Shown here one piece after another: positions 53,533 through 61,946 of a stretch of DNA of 64,000 bases; positions within the stretch are counted from its first letter, which is position 1, and each line of letters starts with the position of its first letter. A program made the translations under genes and the position numbers. The notes beneath the pieces were generated by a model. The model saw nothing but the letters and a program-made list of their open reading frames with translations, ran no database searches and was not told where the DNA came from. Source of the DNA: Lachnospiraceae bacterium (GTDB lineage Bacteria; Bacillota; Clostridia; Lachnospirales; Lachnospiraceae); NCBI GenBank assembly GCA_014804795.1, contig JAAUZC010000007.1, forward strand, positions 1 through 64,000, read 5' to 3'.

Positions 53533-53568
53533 CTTCCGGTTTTTTAAGATTGACCGGAAGGTTTTTTT
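53533..53568 (+). terminator. Terminator after the DUF711 gene
   Basis: CTTCCGGT and ACCGGAAG form a perfect 8-bp stem, followed by a run of seven T. Confidence 0.85.
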
Positions 53569-53585
53569 ATGTTAGAGTTAAATCG

Positions 53586-53613
53586 TAAGTAGTAAGTAAT
53601 AAGTAGTATGTAA
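53586..53613. repeat. Heptanucleotide tandem repeat
   Basis: Four 7-bp units follow each other: TAAGTAG, TAAGTAA, TAAGTAG and TATGTAA. It lies in the gap between the DUF711 terminator and the next gene. Confidence 0.7.
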
Positions 53614-53676
53614 TAAAAAATAAGTGATAACACAAGAATGATAGTATAGTCAGGAACGACGAGAGTGAGGGATAGT

Positions 53677-54678
53677 ATGAAAAAAGAATATACATTATCT
53701 CAGCAATTTGCGATTATCTGTCTGGACGGCCAGTCCTGTATCCATCGTTCGGCAGCAAAATCCGCAGCAGTGCGCGGGATAGCGGCTGCGGCCCTTTTGG
53801 AAGAGCTTCTGCCCAAGGAAGAGGATACGGATATATCACCGACAAAGCAATTGGAAATGGCGGAGAAATTTCAGAAAAAACTGGAATCAGGAATGACAGA
53901 GATCAAAAGGATGAATGGGAAAAAGCTGGGCGCAGTGGAAAAGAACGCTGCAAATCTGCTGCTTGCAGATGGCGGGATAGAGATCGTGCCGGATTTGCTT
54001 GGCTGTGATATGAATTATTACACGGCGGAGATTACTATGAAGTCTTATCGAAGTGACAGAGATATTTATTTATCCATTGTGGAAAGTGTGCGGGGCGAGA
54101 TTTTGGAGGATGGTCCGGTGACACTGGAGTGTATCTGCCTTCTGTGGCTGATGCGGGAGAGCGGGTGTCTCCATGAACTCTTTTCTACGCAGGAGCAGGA
54201 GCGGATTCAGGAAAGATTGGTGGCTCTTTGCACACAGAGCAGTGCGAACAGTAAGTATATGGATTCCGGAAATAGTGAGAAAAGAGAAGAGCAGGAAATG
54301 GCAGATAAGAGCTATATCAATATCATCTGGAAGCAGGAATTCCATAAAACCGTGGAACAGACGATAAAATCCTGTTTGAAGGGAAAGCGGGAGATATTTA
54401 AAAATCCTTACTTAGAAGGAATCAATCTGTGGTTTCCTTTTTTAGACAGACGGCAGGCAATATTTATAGATTTTGTTGTGCTGGGAACGACTGTGAAAGA
54501 GAGACGACAGGCAGTGACAGACTTTCTGGTAAAAAATGGTCATCATGTGGAAGAGGTGAAAAGCGGTACAGAAACACTGCTGCGAGTCGATAATGCATAT
54601 TATCGCATATGGCCAAAAACTGTGAGAAGCGGCAGGATTCCGATACAGGGAGCAAACCTGCAGCCCGTTTATCGTTAG
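53677..54678 (+). CDS. Uncharacterised protein (weak GPP34-like resemblance)
   Basis: I do not recognise a firm family for this 333-residue soluble protein. It opens MKKEYTLSQQFAIICLDGQS and has helical segments with RGIAAAALLEELL and later CICLLWLMRESGCLHELFS. The pattern of those helices recalls GPP34/GOLPH3-like domains, with low certainty. A charged linker at about 195-210 separates a second half. The ATG at 53677 with GAGGGA upstream is chosen over a GTG four codons earlier. A small MerR-like gene starts 14 bp after it, so they are likely co-transcribed. Confidence 0.55.
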   Translation: MKKEYTLSQQFAIICLDGQSCIHRSAAKSAAVRGIAAAALLEELLPKEEDTDISPTKQLEMAEKFQKKLESGMTEIKRMNGKKLGAVEKNAANLLLADGGIEIVPDLLGCDMNYYTAEITMKSYRSDRDIYLSIVESVRGEILEDGPVTLECICLLWLMRESGCLHELFSTQEQERIQERLVALCTQSSANSKYMDSGNSEKREEQEMADKSYINIIWKQEFHKTVEQTIKSCLKGKREIFKNPYLEGINLWFPFLDRRQAIFIDFVVLGTTVKERRQAVTDFLVKNGHHVEEVKSGTETLLRVDNAYYRIWPKTVRSGRIPIQGANLQPVYR

Positions 54679-54692
54679 AAAGAGAATGTGTT

Positions 54693-54959
54693 ATGTCAAG
54701 ACAAAGAACAATGGAAAAAATTCTCGCATCCGAGTATGTAACGATCGGTGAGCTGGCGAGACTGACAGGCTGCAGGTACAGTACGTTAAAATTCTATACG
54801 GAAGAAGGGATGCTGCCTTTTGAACAGGCGGAGCAGAATCTGACAAGAAGGTACAGACGGAGTGAGAGCGTGGAACGGGTGGAGTGGATACGCGCGAAGC
54901 GGGAGAGCGGGAAAACTGTGCCGGAAGTGAAAGAGATGTTGTTAAAATCAGAGATTTAA
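54693..54959 (+). CDS. Small MerR-type DNA-binding protein
   Basis: The 88-residue protein has a MerR-type winged helix (VTIGELARLTGCRYSTLKFY, then EEGMLPFEQ) and a short tail without an effector domain. The frame extends upstream into the previous gene, but the ATG at 54693 gives the compact domain. Its last 4 bp overlap the convergent tmcAL gene. It may regulate the preceding unknown gene. Confidence 0.75.
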   Translation: MSRQRTMEKILASEYVTIGELARLTGCRYSTLKFYTEEGMLPFEQAEQNLTRRYRRSESVERVEWIRAKRESGKTVPEVKEMLLKSEI

Positions 54960-56296
54960 AGCACAATAATATTTTGAGAATATTCGCTTCCGGATTTGGC
55001 GCCGGGCAAAGCTGCCCGGTAGAGTTCGGAAGCTTTTATTGTCTGCTCAAGCTGGGAGAGAGCAGAGGGAGAAAGATATCCGGGAGCATCCGCCAGCTTG
55101 GAGACAAGGGGGATGGAGGCGTGTTGTTTGATTTGGGCAAGCAGAGGTTTTGCTTCTTTGCGAAAACCCAGAATTCGGGCATAGAGAGCATATCCCTGTT
55201 CTTTTTGTGCTGCCACGGTATCTTTTGTCAGATGCAGCAGAATATGCAAAAGAGCCCGGTTTATCCTGGTGGAAGTCAGGTTTTTGGTTTTCAGGGCAGC
55301 ATGAAGCCCCGTGACAGAAGAACACTGTCTGAAAACGTGTAGAAGCCTCCCGGAAAATTCCGGTGTTACATCCTGATAACAGGAAAGCATATCAGTGTCG
55401 GCATATTGCAGCGTATGATACAGCGGCAGAAAGAAATCATCAAAGGTTACATACTGCCTTTGATGCAGTGCGTTCAGGAAGAGAGAATGGCAGGCTTTCG
55501 GGACATAATTTTCCAATAATATATTTGTTTCCTCTGAATCGGGAGAGGAGAGGAACGCTTTCCGCAGTCCTGAGGCGGAGGCATATGTGGAATCAGTCGG
55601 ATCACTTTTCGGGGATGATTTTTCAGCGGCAGAAATAGATTTGCCTCCGTAAAGGTCTATCTCTTCGTGATAGCCGGCTCCAATTCGTTTTATAGTGACA
55701 GGAGTGATAGAAGAGTTCAAGCTATACAGTGCCTTCATGTATTCGGTACCGAGAATATTGTTGGGACCGTTCAAAAGAGAGAGAATATCCGGTGAAAGAA
55801 AACAGTCGTCAGCGGAACCGGAATTTTGAGAGGCCTGAACCGTCAAAAATGCCGACAGTGCTTCATACCTGGCTTTCGGAAAGTTCATGCCGGTCTTCAG
55901 AAATTTTTGCAACAGATTCCGGTAAGTTTCAGGCTCTTTGGAGAGAAGTTTTCCGGCAACCTCCAAAGCATGAATATCCCCGCTTTCACTGCCAAAGCCG
56001 AGGTTGGTAATACAGTTTAACCGGGAAAGAAGAGAAACGGCCCCTTGTGCAAAATATTCAGCGCTCCCTGTGGAGACGGAGAGAGGCAGTTCCAGGACAA
56101 GGTCGGCTCCGCAGGACAGGGCGGCTCTTGTACGGAGAAACTTTGAAAAAAAGGCCGGTTCTCCCCGCTGTACATAATCTCCGCTCATCACTACAACACA
56201 AAACTCCGCCCCGGTTTCCCGGCGCAGATTCTGCATCAGATACTCATGTCCCGTGTGGAGCGGGTTAAATTCCGCGATAATACCCAAAATATTCAT
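54956..56296 (-). CDS. tmcAL: tRNA(Met) cytidine acetate ligase
   Basis: The 446-residue enzyme uses acetate and ATP to form N4-acetylcytidine at the wobble position of elongator tRNA-Met. The N-terminus MNILGIIAEFNPLHTGHEYL has the nucleotidyltransferase HxGH-type motif (HTGH). LGFGSESGDIHALE and GAGYHEEIDL are further family blocks. The start at 56296 is chosen because everything upstream is AT-rich and not conserved-looking, although the SD is weak. The stop overlaps the convergent MerR gene by 4 bp. Confidence 0.92.
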   Translation of the reverse strand: MNILGIIAEFNPLHTGHEYLMQNLRRETGAEFCVVVMSGDYVQRGEPAFFSKFLRTRAALSCGADLVLELPLSVSTGSAEYFAQGAVSLLSRLNCITNLGFGSESGDIHALEVAGKLLSKEPETYRNLLQKFLKTGMNFPKARYEALSAFLTVQASQNSGSADDCFLSPDILSLLNGPNNILGTEYMKALYSLNSSITPVTIKRIGAGYHEEIDLYGGKSISAAEKSSPKSDPTDSTYASASGLRKAFLSSPDSEETNILLENYVPKACHSLFLNALHQRQYVTFDDFFLPLYHTLQYADTDMLSCYQDVTPEFSGRLLHVFRQCSSVTGLHAALKTKNLTSTRINRALLHILLHLTKDTVAAQKEQGYALYARILGFRKEAKPLLAQIKQHASIPLVSKLADAPGYLSPSALSQLEQTIKASELYRAALPGAKSGSEYSQNIIVL

Positions 56297-56394
56297 ATGT
56301 GTTATTATAGTGATTCTTGGTTTTTTAAGCAATATCTTTGTTGTATAAAAGCGGTCCTTTTGTAACAGTTCAGCCGGCACATTCATAAATTTAA

Positions 56395-56460
56395 TGTTTA
56401 TCGTTAAAAATTTGTTGACAAATATAAATTTGAAAGATATAATAAATTTAATGATAAACG
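56395..56460 (+). promoter_or_regulatory. Promoter of the DUF2975/XRE pair with flanking operator repeats
   Basis: TTGACA (56415-56420) and TATAAT (56438-56443) are exactly 17 bp apart. They are flanked by TGTTTATCGTTAAA (56395-56408) and its inverted relative TTTAATGATAAACG (56447-56460); 12 of 14 positions agree. A further TTATCGTTTTA lies at about 56476. The XRE protein encoded downstream is the likely binder. Confidence 0.65.
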
Positions 56461-56498
56461 TTAAATATTTATTATTTATCGTTTTATAGCATAAGACT

Positions 56499-56561
56499 GA
56501 GCGCAAAGAATGCGGTCGTTGCTTAGTATAAGAACGCTCGCGAAGCGTGCGGTCGTTACTT
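56499..56561 (+). repeat. Dispersed repeat, copy 3 (two units)
   Basis: The unit AGTATAAGAACGCTCGCGAA and its continuation (56525-56561) match 641-678. A second partial unit GCGCAAAGAATGCGGTCGTT precedes it. The whole is the reverse complement-type match of 31463-31531. It sits in the leader of the DUF2975 gene. Besides this and the promoter, 56297-56607 holds no gene. Confidence 0.6.
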
Positions 56562-56607
56562 GTTAAAATCTGAACATTAAGTAAACAGAAAGAAGAGGAA
56601 TTTATGT

Positions 56608-57321
56608 ATGAAACAGGATGCTATTTTGAAAATCAACAAAATGGGTAAGGCCGGCACTATTATTACAAACATCGCCAAAGTATTTATTATTGTAGCTCTT
56701 ATTTTTGTATTTTTATTGACAGTAGCCTTTGCTTTTGTTCCGAAAGAATTTTTTACCGCAAGAGCAGAAGGCAGACTTTCTGTAAATATCAGTCTTGCTT
56801 CTTTCGGCAAATCACTCACAGATGAGGAAGTAGAACAGAGCAGGCAGGAGACAGAGATGATTCTTGAAGAGGAAGGTGCAAACGCCGGCGGTTCAGAGTA
56901 CAGCATAGATGCTATAAATGTAGATAATGACAATATTTCCGTTGACCTTTCAGGCAAATATGTAAACTTTAATCTGCATAATTTTGTATGGGTAATGTTA
57001 TTCACATTTTTATACCTGGCTATGACACTGACAACTTTATTCTTTATCGGTTTCCTTTGCAAAGCCTTTCAGAATTGTGAGTCGCCGTTTGAGCAGAATG
57101 TCATCAAAAAGATGAAGACCCTTGCCTATTCCCTGATTCCCTGGGCGATTCTTTCCACAGTGAGTGATGCTGCCACAAGAATCTTTTTTAAAGACGGCAT
57201 TCGTATGGGCGACTTTGGTATTGATCTGAGAGTAGTTATGACCGTTTTGATCATTCTTGCTCTTGCCTATATATTTCAATATGGTGCAATATTACAGCAG
57301 GAATCGGATGAAACACTGTAG
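56608..57321 (+). CDS. DUF2975 membrane protein
   Basis: The 237-residue protein has four membrane helices: one near residue 20-43 (IAKVFIIVALIFVFLLTVAF), two around 125-155 and one or two at the end. A soluble loop (about 50-120) lies after the first. The layout and its partner, a small XRE gene 17 bp downstream, match the YoaS/YozG pair of Bacillus. The physiological role is unknown; the operator repeats upstream suggest autoregulation by the partner. Confidence 0.85.
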   Translation: MKQDAILKINKMGKAGTIITNIAKVFIIVALIFVFLLTVAFAFVPKEFFTARAEGRLSVNISLASFGKSLTDEEVEQSRQETEMILEEEGANAGGSEYSIDAINVDNDNISVDLSGKYVNFNLHNFVWVMLFTFLYLAMTLTTLFFIGFLCKAFQNCESPFEQNVIKKMKTLAYSLIPWAILSTVSDAATRIFFKDGIRMGDFGIDLRVVMTVLIILALAYIFQYGAILQQESDETL

Positions 57322-57338
57322 AACGGGGAGTATGCAAT

Positions 57339-57569
57339 ATGGGAAAAATAATTTTACGATTAGATCGTGTCATGGCTGACCGGAAAATGAGCCTCAATGA
57401 ATTATCAGAAAGAGTCGGCGTCTCCAATGTCAATCTTTCGAAAATGAAAACCGGCAAAATCAGTGCGATTCGCTTTTCCACCTTAGAAGCAATCTGTGAA
57501 GTACTGGACTGCCAGCCGGGTGATATTCTGGAATATGATAAAAACGCCGGCAGGATTGAAGAATTATAA
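57339..57569 (+). CDS. YozG-like XRE regulator
   Basis: The 76-residue protein is a single helix-turn-helix domain: IILRLDRVMADRKMSLNELS, VSNVNLSKMKTGKISAIRFS and the closing LDCQPGDILEY, typical of the YozG/Cro type. It is co-transcribed with the DUF2975 gene and is the probable ligand of the repeated operator around 56395-56460. Confidence 0.92.
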   Translation: MGKIILRLDRVMADRKMSLNELSERVGVSNVNLSKMKTGKISAIRFSTLEAICEVLDCQPGDILEYDKNAGRIEEL

Positions 57570-57725
57570 TGTAAAGAGTATAATGGAACAAATTAGTAAT
57601 CCATATTTTTCAGATTCCACATTTCGTTGACAAAAACAAAGCAAAAAGAGTATACTTGATAGGAATTTAGCACCGAGCTTACAAAAGATACAGTTTCCAT
57701 TATCGGAAGGAAAATACGCACACGG

Positions 57726-59759
57726 ATGAAAAGAAAAAGAATATACCTTTCTATATGCGTGATATTGAAATACCTTTTTGCAATGTTGTTTCCAATTTTA
57801 ACAGTAGTGATACATAAGATGACCTGGCGCTATATTGTGGCAGCTCTGGCCGAAGTGTTTCTGATAGCTTTTTTAACCAATCTGCTGTGTCATGCAAAAA
57901 GCTGGCCGGGGTATATTTTCAATACAGCGGCATTATTGCTTATGAACGTTCAGTTCGCAGTGCTGTACTGGGGAAGCACTTTTGTAAGTGTTATCATGTT
58001 AACCAATCTGGACTCGATCAATGCAATCAGCGGAAAGATCTTTGTTTACAGTCTTACTGTTGCAGCGGTTCTGTTATTCTCATTTCTGCCGGTTTGTCTG
58101 ATCCCCGGCAGTAAAAAAACAGATATCGCGTTGGGATCTGCAGCAGCCGTGCTGTACGCCGGTATTATTTTCACAGGCATAACAGAATATTCGCCATATC
58201 GTGCAGTTTATACGCTTTATCAGCAAATGGAACGAAACAGAATGACGGAAATGGCGGTAAAAGAGGCCATGAGTGATATGGCAGTTATGGCGGTTATGGC
58301 GGAAAAGGAAGCGGATGAGATCATCAGTAGTATGGAAGACAGCACGGAAAGTGATACAAAACAGCTGCAGAAGAAAGAAGGATTCTACTCGGATTTCGTG
58401 TCAGATTATATAGAAAAGCCGGAAGATATTCCGGAAAATCCCAATGTGATACTCATTTTTGTGGAGGGAATGTCACAGAATATTATGGATGATCCGCGGA
58501 ATATCATGCCGAATGTATCGGCCCTGCAGGATGATTCGATCAGTTTTGCCAATTATTACAACCATACATTTGCCACCTACATGGGACTCAGCGGTCAGCT
58601 TTATTCAGGCTATCAGCGTGATCATTATGATGTAAATCATCTGGTTTCCGCGCAGGATATTTTCAAAAGCTATGGATATAGGACAACTTTCATTAATACA
58701 GAACCGGAAAATAAAGAATTCTCGGAGTATCTTGCAAATTTTGGTTTTGATGAACTTCTTTCCGACAAAAGCAGGTTGGATGGCATGGCAAATGCGATCA
58801 GTGACAAGTCGGCCTATGAGATGCTGTTTGAAACAGCACTTGAACAGAATAAGGATGAGACACCGTTTTTTCTTGCAATGTATTCTTTTGGAACGCATGC
58901 GACACTGAATGGTGTCCATGAGAGGTTTGCAGATGGATCCAATACATTGTTGAACAGGTTTTATGATGTTGATGTGCAGATAGGCACATTTTTAAATCAG
59001 TTTAATGAAAGCGAATTGGCCAAAGATACCATTATTGTTCTGACAACTGACCATGCAACTTATCAGGATGCGGATTTTGTCACTGCTTTTCCCGATTACA
59101 ATCGGGAAGTTGCCACTCTCGACCGCGTCCCCCTGATGATCTATTACAAAGGAATCATTCCGAAGCAGTATGATGTAAACGGAAGAAATTCGTTAGACAT
59201 GGTGCCTACGATACTTGATTTTCTCGATATGTCCGCACCGAATTACTTTTTGGGGGACAGCCTGTTTGCCCCGGAGAGCGGGAGTTCTTATGATACATTT
59301 TTTGAATCCGTGGGAAGCAGTTATTGTACTGCAGATGGAGAGATCAACATTCTTTCAACTGACCAGCTGAAAGAATTTGAAAAGCGGCTTGCAATATATT
59401 ATGTCATGAAACTTTCTGATGATCTGATGGAGGAAGAACCGGAAGATGCGGAGTATGTCTATGCTGAATTAAAGGATGATCATACTGCGGTTATGGCGGA
59501 AATATATAATGCAGATACATGGGATATCTTTAATATTGCATTCTGGAGTGATGAGGGAGGACAGGATGATCTGAAGTGGTTTGATGTATCCGGTAATCAC
59601 GAAAGCAGCTTAATATATGAAATTGATCTGTCCGATTACAATAGGGAAGGTATTTATAATCTTCACGTCTATGGAAAAATGGAAGATGACGATGAGATGA
59701 TAAACGTCGGGAAAACCAATGTATATGTGGATAAAATAAGTGAGGACGGCGACGAGTAA
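57726..59759 (+). CDS. LTA-synthase-family sulfatase-domain protein
   Basis: The 677-residue protein has five N-terminal membrane helices (about 1-155) and an extracellular sulfatase/phosphoglycerol-transferase domain (about 235-560). NVILIFVEGMSQNIMDDPRN starts the domain and holds the first metal acid; NHTFATYMGLSGQLYSGYQ has the probable nucleophilic Thr; TDHATYQD supplies later ligands. The remaining ~100 residues form a beta-rich outer tail. It probably moves phosphoglycerol or related groups onto surface glycans or lipids. An M-rich helix of MxVM-type repeats near residue 175-190 links the two parts. Confidence 0.85.
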   Translation: MKRKRIYLSICVILKYLFAMLFPILTVVIHKMTWRYIVAALAEVFLIAFLTNLLCHAKSWPGYIFNTAALLLMNVQFAVLYWGSTFVSVIMLTNLDSINAISGKIFVYSLTVAAVLLFSFLPVCLIPGSKKTDIALGSAAAVLYAGIIFTGITEYSPYRAVYTLYQQMERNRMTEMAVKEAMSDMAVMAVMAEKEADEIISSMEDSTESDTKQLQKKEGFYSDFVSDYIEKPEDIPENPNVILIFVEGMSQNIMDDPRNIMPNVSALQDDSISFANYYNHTFATYMGLSGQLYSGYQRDHYDVNHLVSAQDIFKSYGYRTTFINTEPENKEFSEYLANFGFDELLSDKSRLDGMANAISDKSAYEMLFETALEQNKDETPFFLAMYSFGTHATLNGVHERFADGSNTLLNRFYDVDVQIGTFLNQFNESELAKDTIIVLTTDHATYQDADFVTAFPDYNREVATLDRVPLMIYYKGIIPKQYDVNGRNSLDMVPTILDFLDMSAPNYFLGDSLFAPESGSSYDTFFESVGSSYCTADGEINILSTDQLKEFEKRLAIYYVMKLSDDLMEEEPEDAEYVYAELKDDHTAVMAEIYNADTWDIFNIAFWSDEGGQDDLKWFDVSGNHESSLIYEIDLSDYNREGIYNLHVYGKMEDDDEMINVGKTNVYVDKISEDGDE

Positions 59760-59807
59760 TCTTCAAAGAGTTTTTTGCGGCGCGTCCTGCGGATAAGAGG
59801 AGACAAC

Positions 59808-60647
59808 ATGGGTAAAATTCGTGACAGTCAGAAAAAAATAGCGGTTATCAACGATCTGTCCGGTTTCGGAAGGTGTTCCATCGCTGTGGAACTGCCGATC
59901 ATATCCGCAATGAAAATACAGTGCTGTTTTGTGCCGACCACTGTTTTTTCCAATCATACGGGTTTTTCTTCATTCTTTCTGGAAGATTTTACAGATAAGA
60001 TGCGTCCATATATGGATGAGTGGAGAAAGTTAGAACTTCATTTTCAGGGAATCTGCACAGGGTTTTTAGGTTCTTCGCAGCAGATCGCTATTGTAACAGA
60101 CTTTTTAAAGGACTTTAAAGAGAAAGACACTATTGTGATCGTGGATCCCGTGATGGGAGATTACGGAAAAATGTATCCGACCTATACGATGGAGACCTGT
60201 CTGAAAATGCGGGAACTGATTCCTTTGGCGGATATTATTACGCCGAACCTGACGGAAGCCTGCATTTTAGCCGGTATTCCGTATGAAGAAAAATGGAGCA
60301 GGAAAAAACTGGTCTGGCTGGCGGAGATGCTTTCGGAAATGGGACCGGAAAAGGTAGTGATCACAGGAATCATACAGGGAGAATTTATAGCAAACTATTG
60401 TTATGAAAGGGGTAAGGAACCCAGAATCTTCCGTACGATCAAAGCGGGAACGCAGAGAAGCGGGACAGGCGATATTTTTGCTTCTATCATAGCGGCAGAT
60501 GCGGTAAACGGCGTGCCTTTTGAGCAGTCGGTCAAAAAAGCGGGCCGGTTTATCAAAAAATGTATATTAAAATCCATCGAAATGGGAATACCACTTACGG
60601 ATGGCGTTTGTTTTGAAGAGTTCCTGCATACGTTAAAGAGTGACTGA
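59808..60647 (+). CDS. Pyridoxal/pyridoxamine kinase (PdxY-like)
   Basis: The 279-residue ribokinase-fold enzyme phosphorylates B6 vitamers. KKIAVINDLSGFGRCSIAVE starts the fold, DPVMGDYGKMY follows, and the anion hole/catalytic loop is RSGTGDIFASII with the conserved Asp. The ATG at 59808 has AGAGGAG upstream; an earlier frame start lacks one. The enzyme type is clear; whether pyridoxamine or pyridoxal is preferred is not. Confidence 0.9.
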   Translation: MGKIRDSQKKIAVINDLSGFGRCSIAVELPIISAMKIQCCFVPTTVFSNHTGFSSFFLEDFTDKMRPYMDEWRKLELHFQGICTGFLGSSQQIAIVTDFLKDFKEKDTIVIVDPVMGDYGKMYPTYTMETCLKMRELIPLADIITPNLTEACILAGIPYEEKWSRKKLVWLAEMLSEMGPEKVVITGIIQGEFIANYCYERGKEPRIFRTIKAGTQRSGTGDIFASIIAADAVNGVPFEQSVKKAGRFIKKCILKSIEMGIPLTDGVCFEEFLHTLKSD

Positions 60648-60665
60648 AGACAGCAGGAGCCCGGA

Positions 60666-60732
60666 CAGTGCACAAGACGATTTGCAGACGCGCAGACGGC
60701 TGCAAATCTGTCTTCCGGTATCGTGTACTGGT
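60666..60732. repeat. Long interrupted inverted repeat
   Basis: GATTTGCAG and CTGCAAATC form a perfect inner 9-bp stem. Outside it CAAGAC/GTCTT and CAGTGCAC/GTGTACTG also pair with small bulges. The structure lies between the kinase and the radical SAM gene and may terminate or regulate. Confidence 0.5.
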
Positions 60733-60740
60733 AGGGCGAC

Positions 60741-60760
60741 TGCGGGACTAAGATAGGAGA
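60741..60760 (+). promoter_or_regulatory. Recurrent leader motif before the radical SAM gene
   Basis: TGCGGGACTAAGATAGGAGA lies 7 bases before the ATG at 60768 and matches the motif at 10450 with four differences. Confidence 0.45.
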
Positions 60761-60767
60761 ATCAAAA

Positions 60768-61379
60768 ATGGCAATGGAAATTTTATATAAGGTACATCAG
60801 AATTTATATGTGAATCTGACGAACAGATGCAGCTGCGCCTGCACGTTTTGTCTGCGGCAGGACAGGGACAAGATGGGAAACTCAGGAAGTCTCTGGCTGG
60901 ACCATGAGCCTGCAGCGAAAGAAGTCATAGAGGAGTTTGGAAAGTTTCGCAAAGAAGATTATAAAGAAGTTGTGTTCTGCGGTTTCGGAGAGCCTACGGA
61001 AGCTTTTGAGGTGTTGAAAGAGGTTGCGGCTTATGTAAAAAGAGAGTGGGGATGCCCGATCCGCATCAATACCAACGGCCAGGGATCACTGATCAATGGC
61101 AGGGATATTGCACCGGAGCTTCAGGGGCTGATCGACACGGTTTCCATCAGTTTAAACCATCCCGATCCGGAAAAATATCAAAAGATTGTCCGCAGCAGGT
61201 TTGGCATAAAAGGATATGAGGGGATGCTTGCATTTGCAAAAGAATGTACGAAGTATGTTCCTCAGGTGGTGATGACGACAGTGGAGACCACGATCACGAG
61301 GGAAGAGGAAGAACAGTGCCGGAAGATATGTGAGGAATTGGGTGTTGTTTATCGGATCAGAGAGTGGGAAGGTGCATAA
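60768..61379 (+). CDS. TatD-associated radical SAM protein
   Basis: The 203-residue protein has the radical SAM cluster motif C-x3-C-x2-C in LTNRCSCACTFCLRQDRDKM, a GGE-like loop (VVFCGFGEPTEAFEVLKEV), and RINTNGQGSLINGRDIAPEL and VSISLNHPDPEKYQKIVRS. This matches the small family usually found fused to or beside TatD DNases. Here no tatD is seen next to it. The reaction is unknown. It is followed by a YuiD-like gene 2 bp later. Confidence 0.88.
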   Translation: MAMEILYKVHQNLYVNLTNRCSCACTFCLRQDRDKMGNSGSLWLDHEPAAKEVIEEFGKFRKEDYKEVVFCGFGEPTEAFEVLKEVAAYVKREWGCPIRINTNGQGSLINGRDIAPELQGLIDTVSISLNHPDPEKYQKIVRSRFGIKGYEGMLAFAKECTKYVPQVVMTTVETTITREEEEQCRKICEELGVVYRIREWEGA

Positions 61380-61381
61380 GA

Positions 61382-61855
61382 ATGTCAGGTATGAGCGGAT
61401 TACAGGATTTACTGCATAATGATATATTGTGGGCGGGGATTTTGGGCTGGTTTGTGGCGCAGATTGTCAAAACGATATTATATGCAGTGATGAATAAGAA
61501 GATAGATTTTACCAGACTGATGGGGGATGGAGGAATGCCCAGTGCCCATTCGGCGACCGTGGCGGCAGTGGCGGCAATGACCGGATTTACCTGCGGTTTT
61601 GGTTCACCGGTTTTTGCGGTAGCATGTATCACAGCAATCATTGTAATGCACGATGCCATGGGGGTGAGACTGGAGACAGGAAAACAGGCAAAACTGCTCA
61701 ATGAGATGGTGACGCTTTTTGAGGCGCTTGGACAGCCGAAACTAAAAATGGAAAAGAAGTTGAAGGAGCTTGTCGGGCATACGCTCTCTCAGGTGACGGC
61801 GGGGATGCTGTTGGGAGTGACGGTGGCAGTCATATATTATTATTTGTTTTTATAA
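61382..61855 (+). CDS. YuiD-like divergent PAP2-family membrane protein
   Basis: The 157-residue protein has four membrane helices and the divergent PAP2 motif GGMPSAHSATVAAVAAMTGF, with later HDAMGVRLETGKQAKLLNEM and LKELVGHTLSQVTAGMLLG. It belongs to the YuiD group of putative membrane lipid phosphatases. The ATG at 61382 follows GGAAGGTG, 2 bp after the previous stop. Confidence 0.92.
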   Translation: MSGMSGLQDLLHNDILWAGILGWFVAQIVKTILYAVMNKKIDFTRLMGDGGMPSAHSATVAAVAAMTGFTCGFGSPVFAVACITAIIVMHDAMGVRLETGKQAKLLNEMVTLFEALGQPKLKMEKKLKELVGHTLSQVTAGMLLGVTVAVIYYYLFL

Positions 61856-61876
61856 AGTGCATCTGTTTGCCTTATA

Positions 61877-61905
61877 TAGACAAAAATATAAAAACACATT
61901 ATAAT
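61877..61905 (+). promoter_or_regulatory. Promoter before the DUF1905-like/C39-like fusion gene
   Basis: TAGACA (61877-61882) and a perfect TATAAT (61900-61905) are 17 bp apart, 42 bp before the start codon. Confidence 0.55.
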
Positions 61906-61946
61906 ACTATAAATATATAATTTAGGAGAAGGGAAGGTAATGGGTT

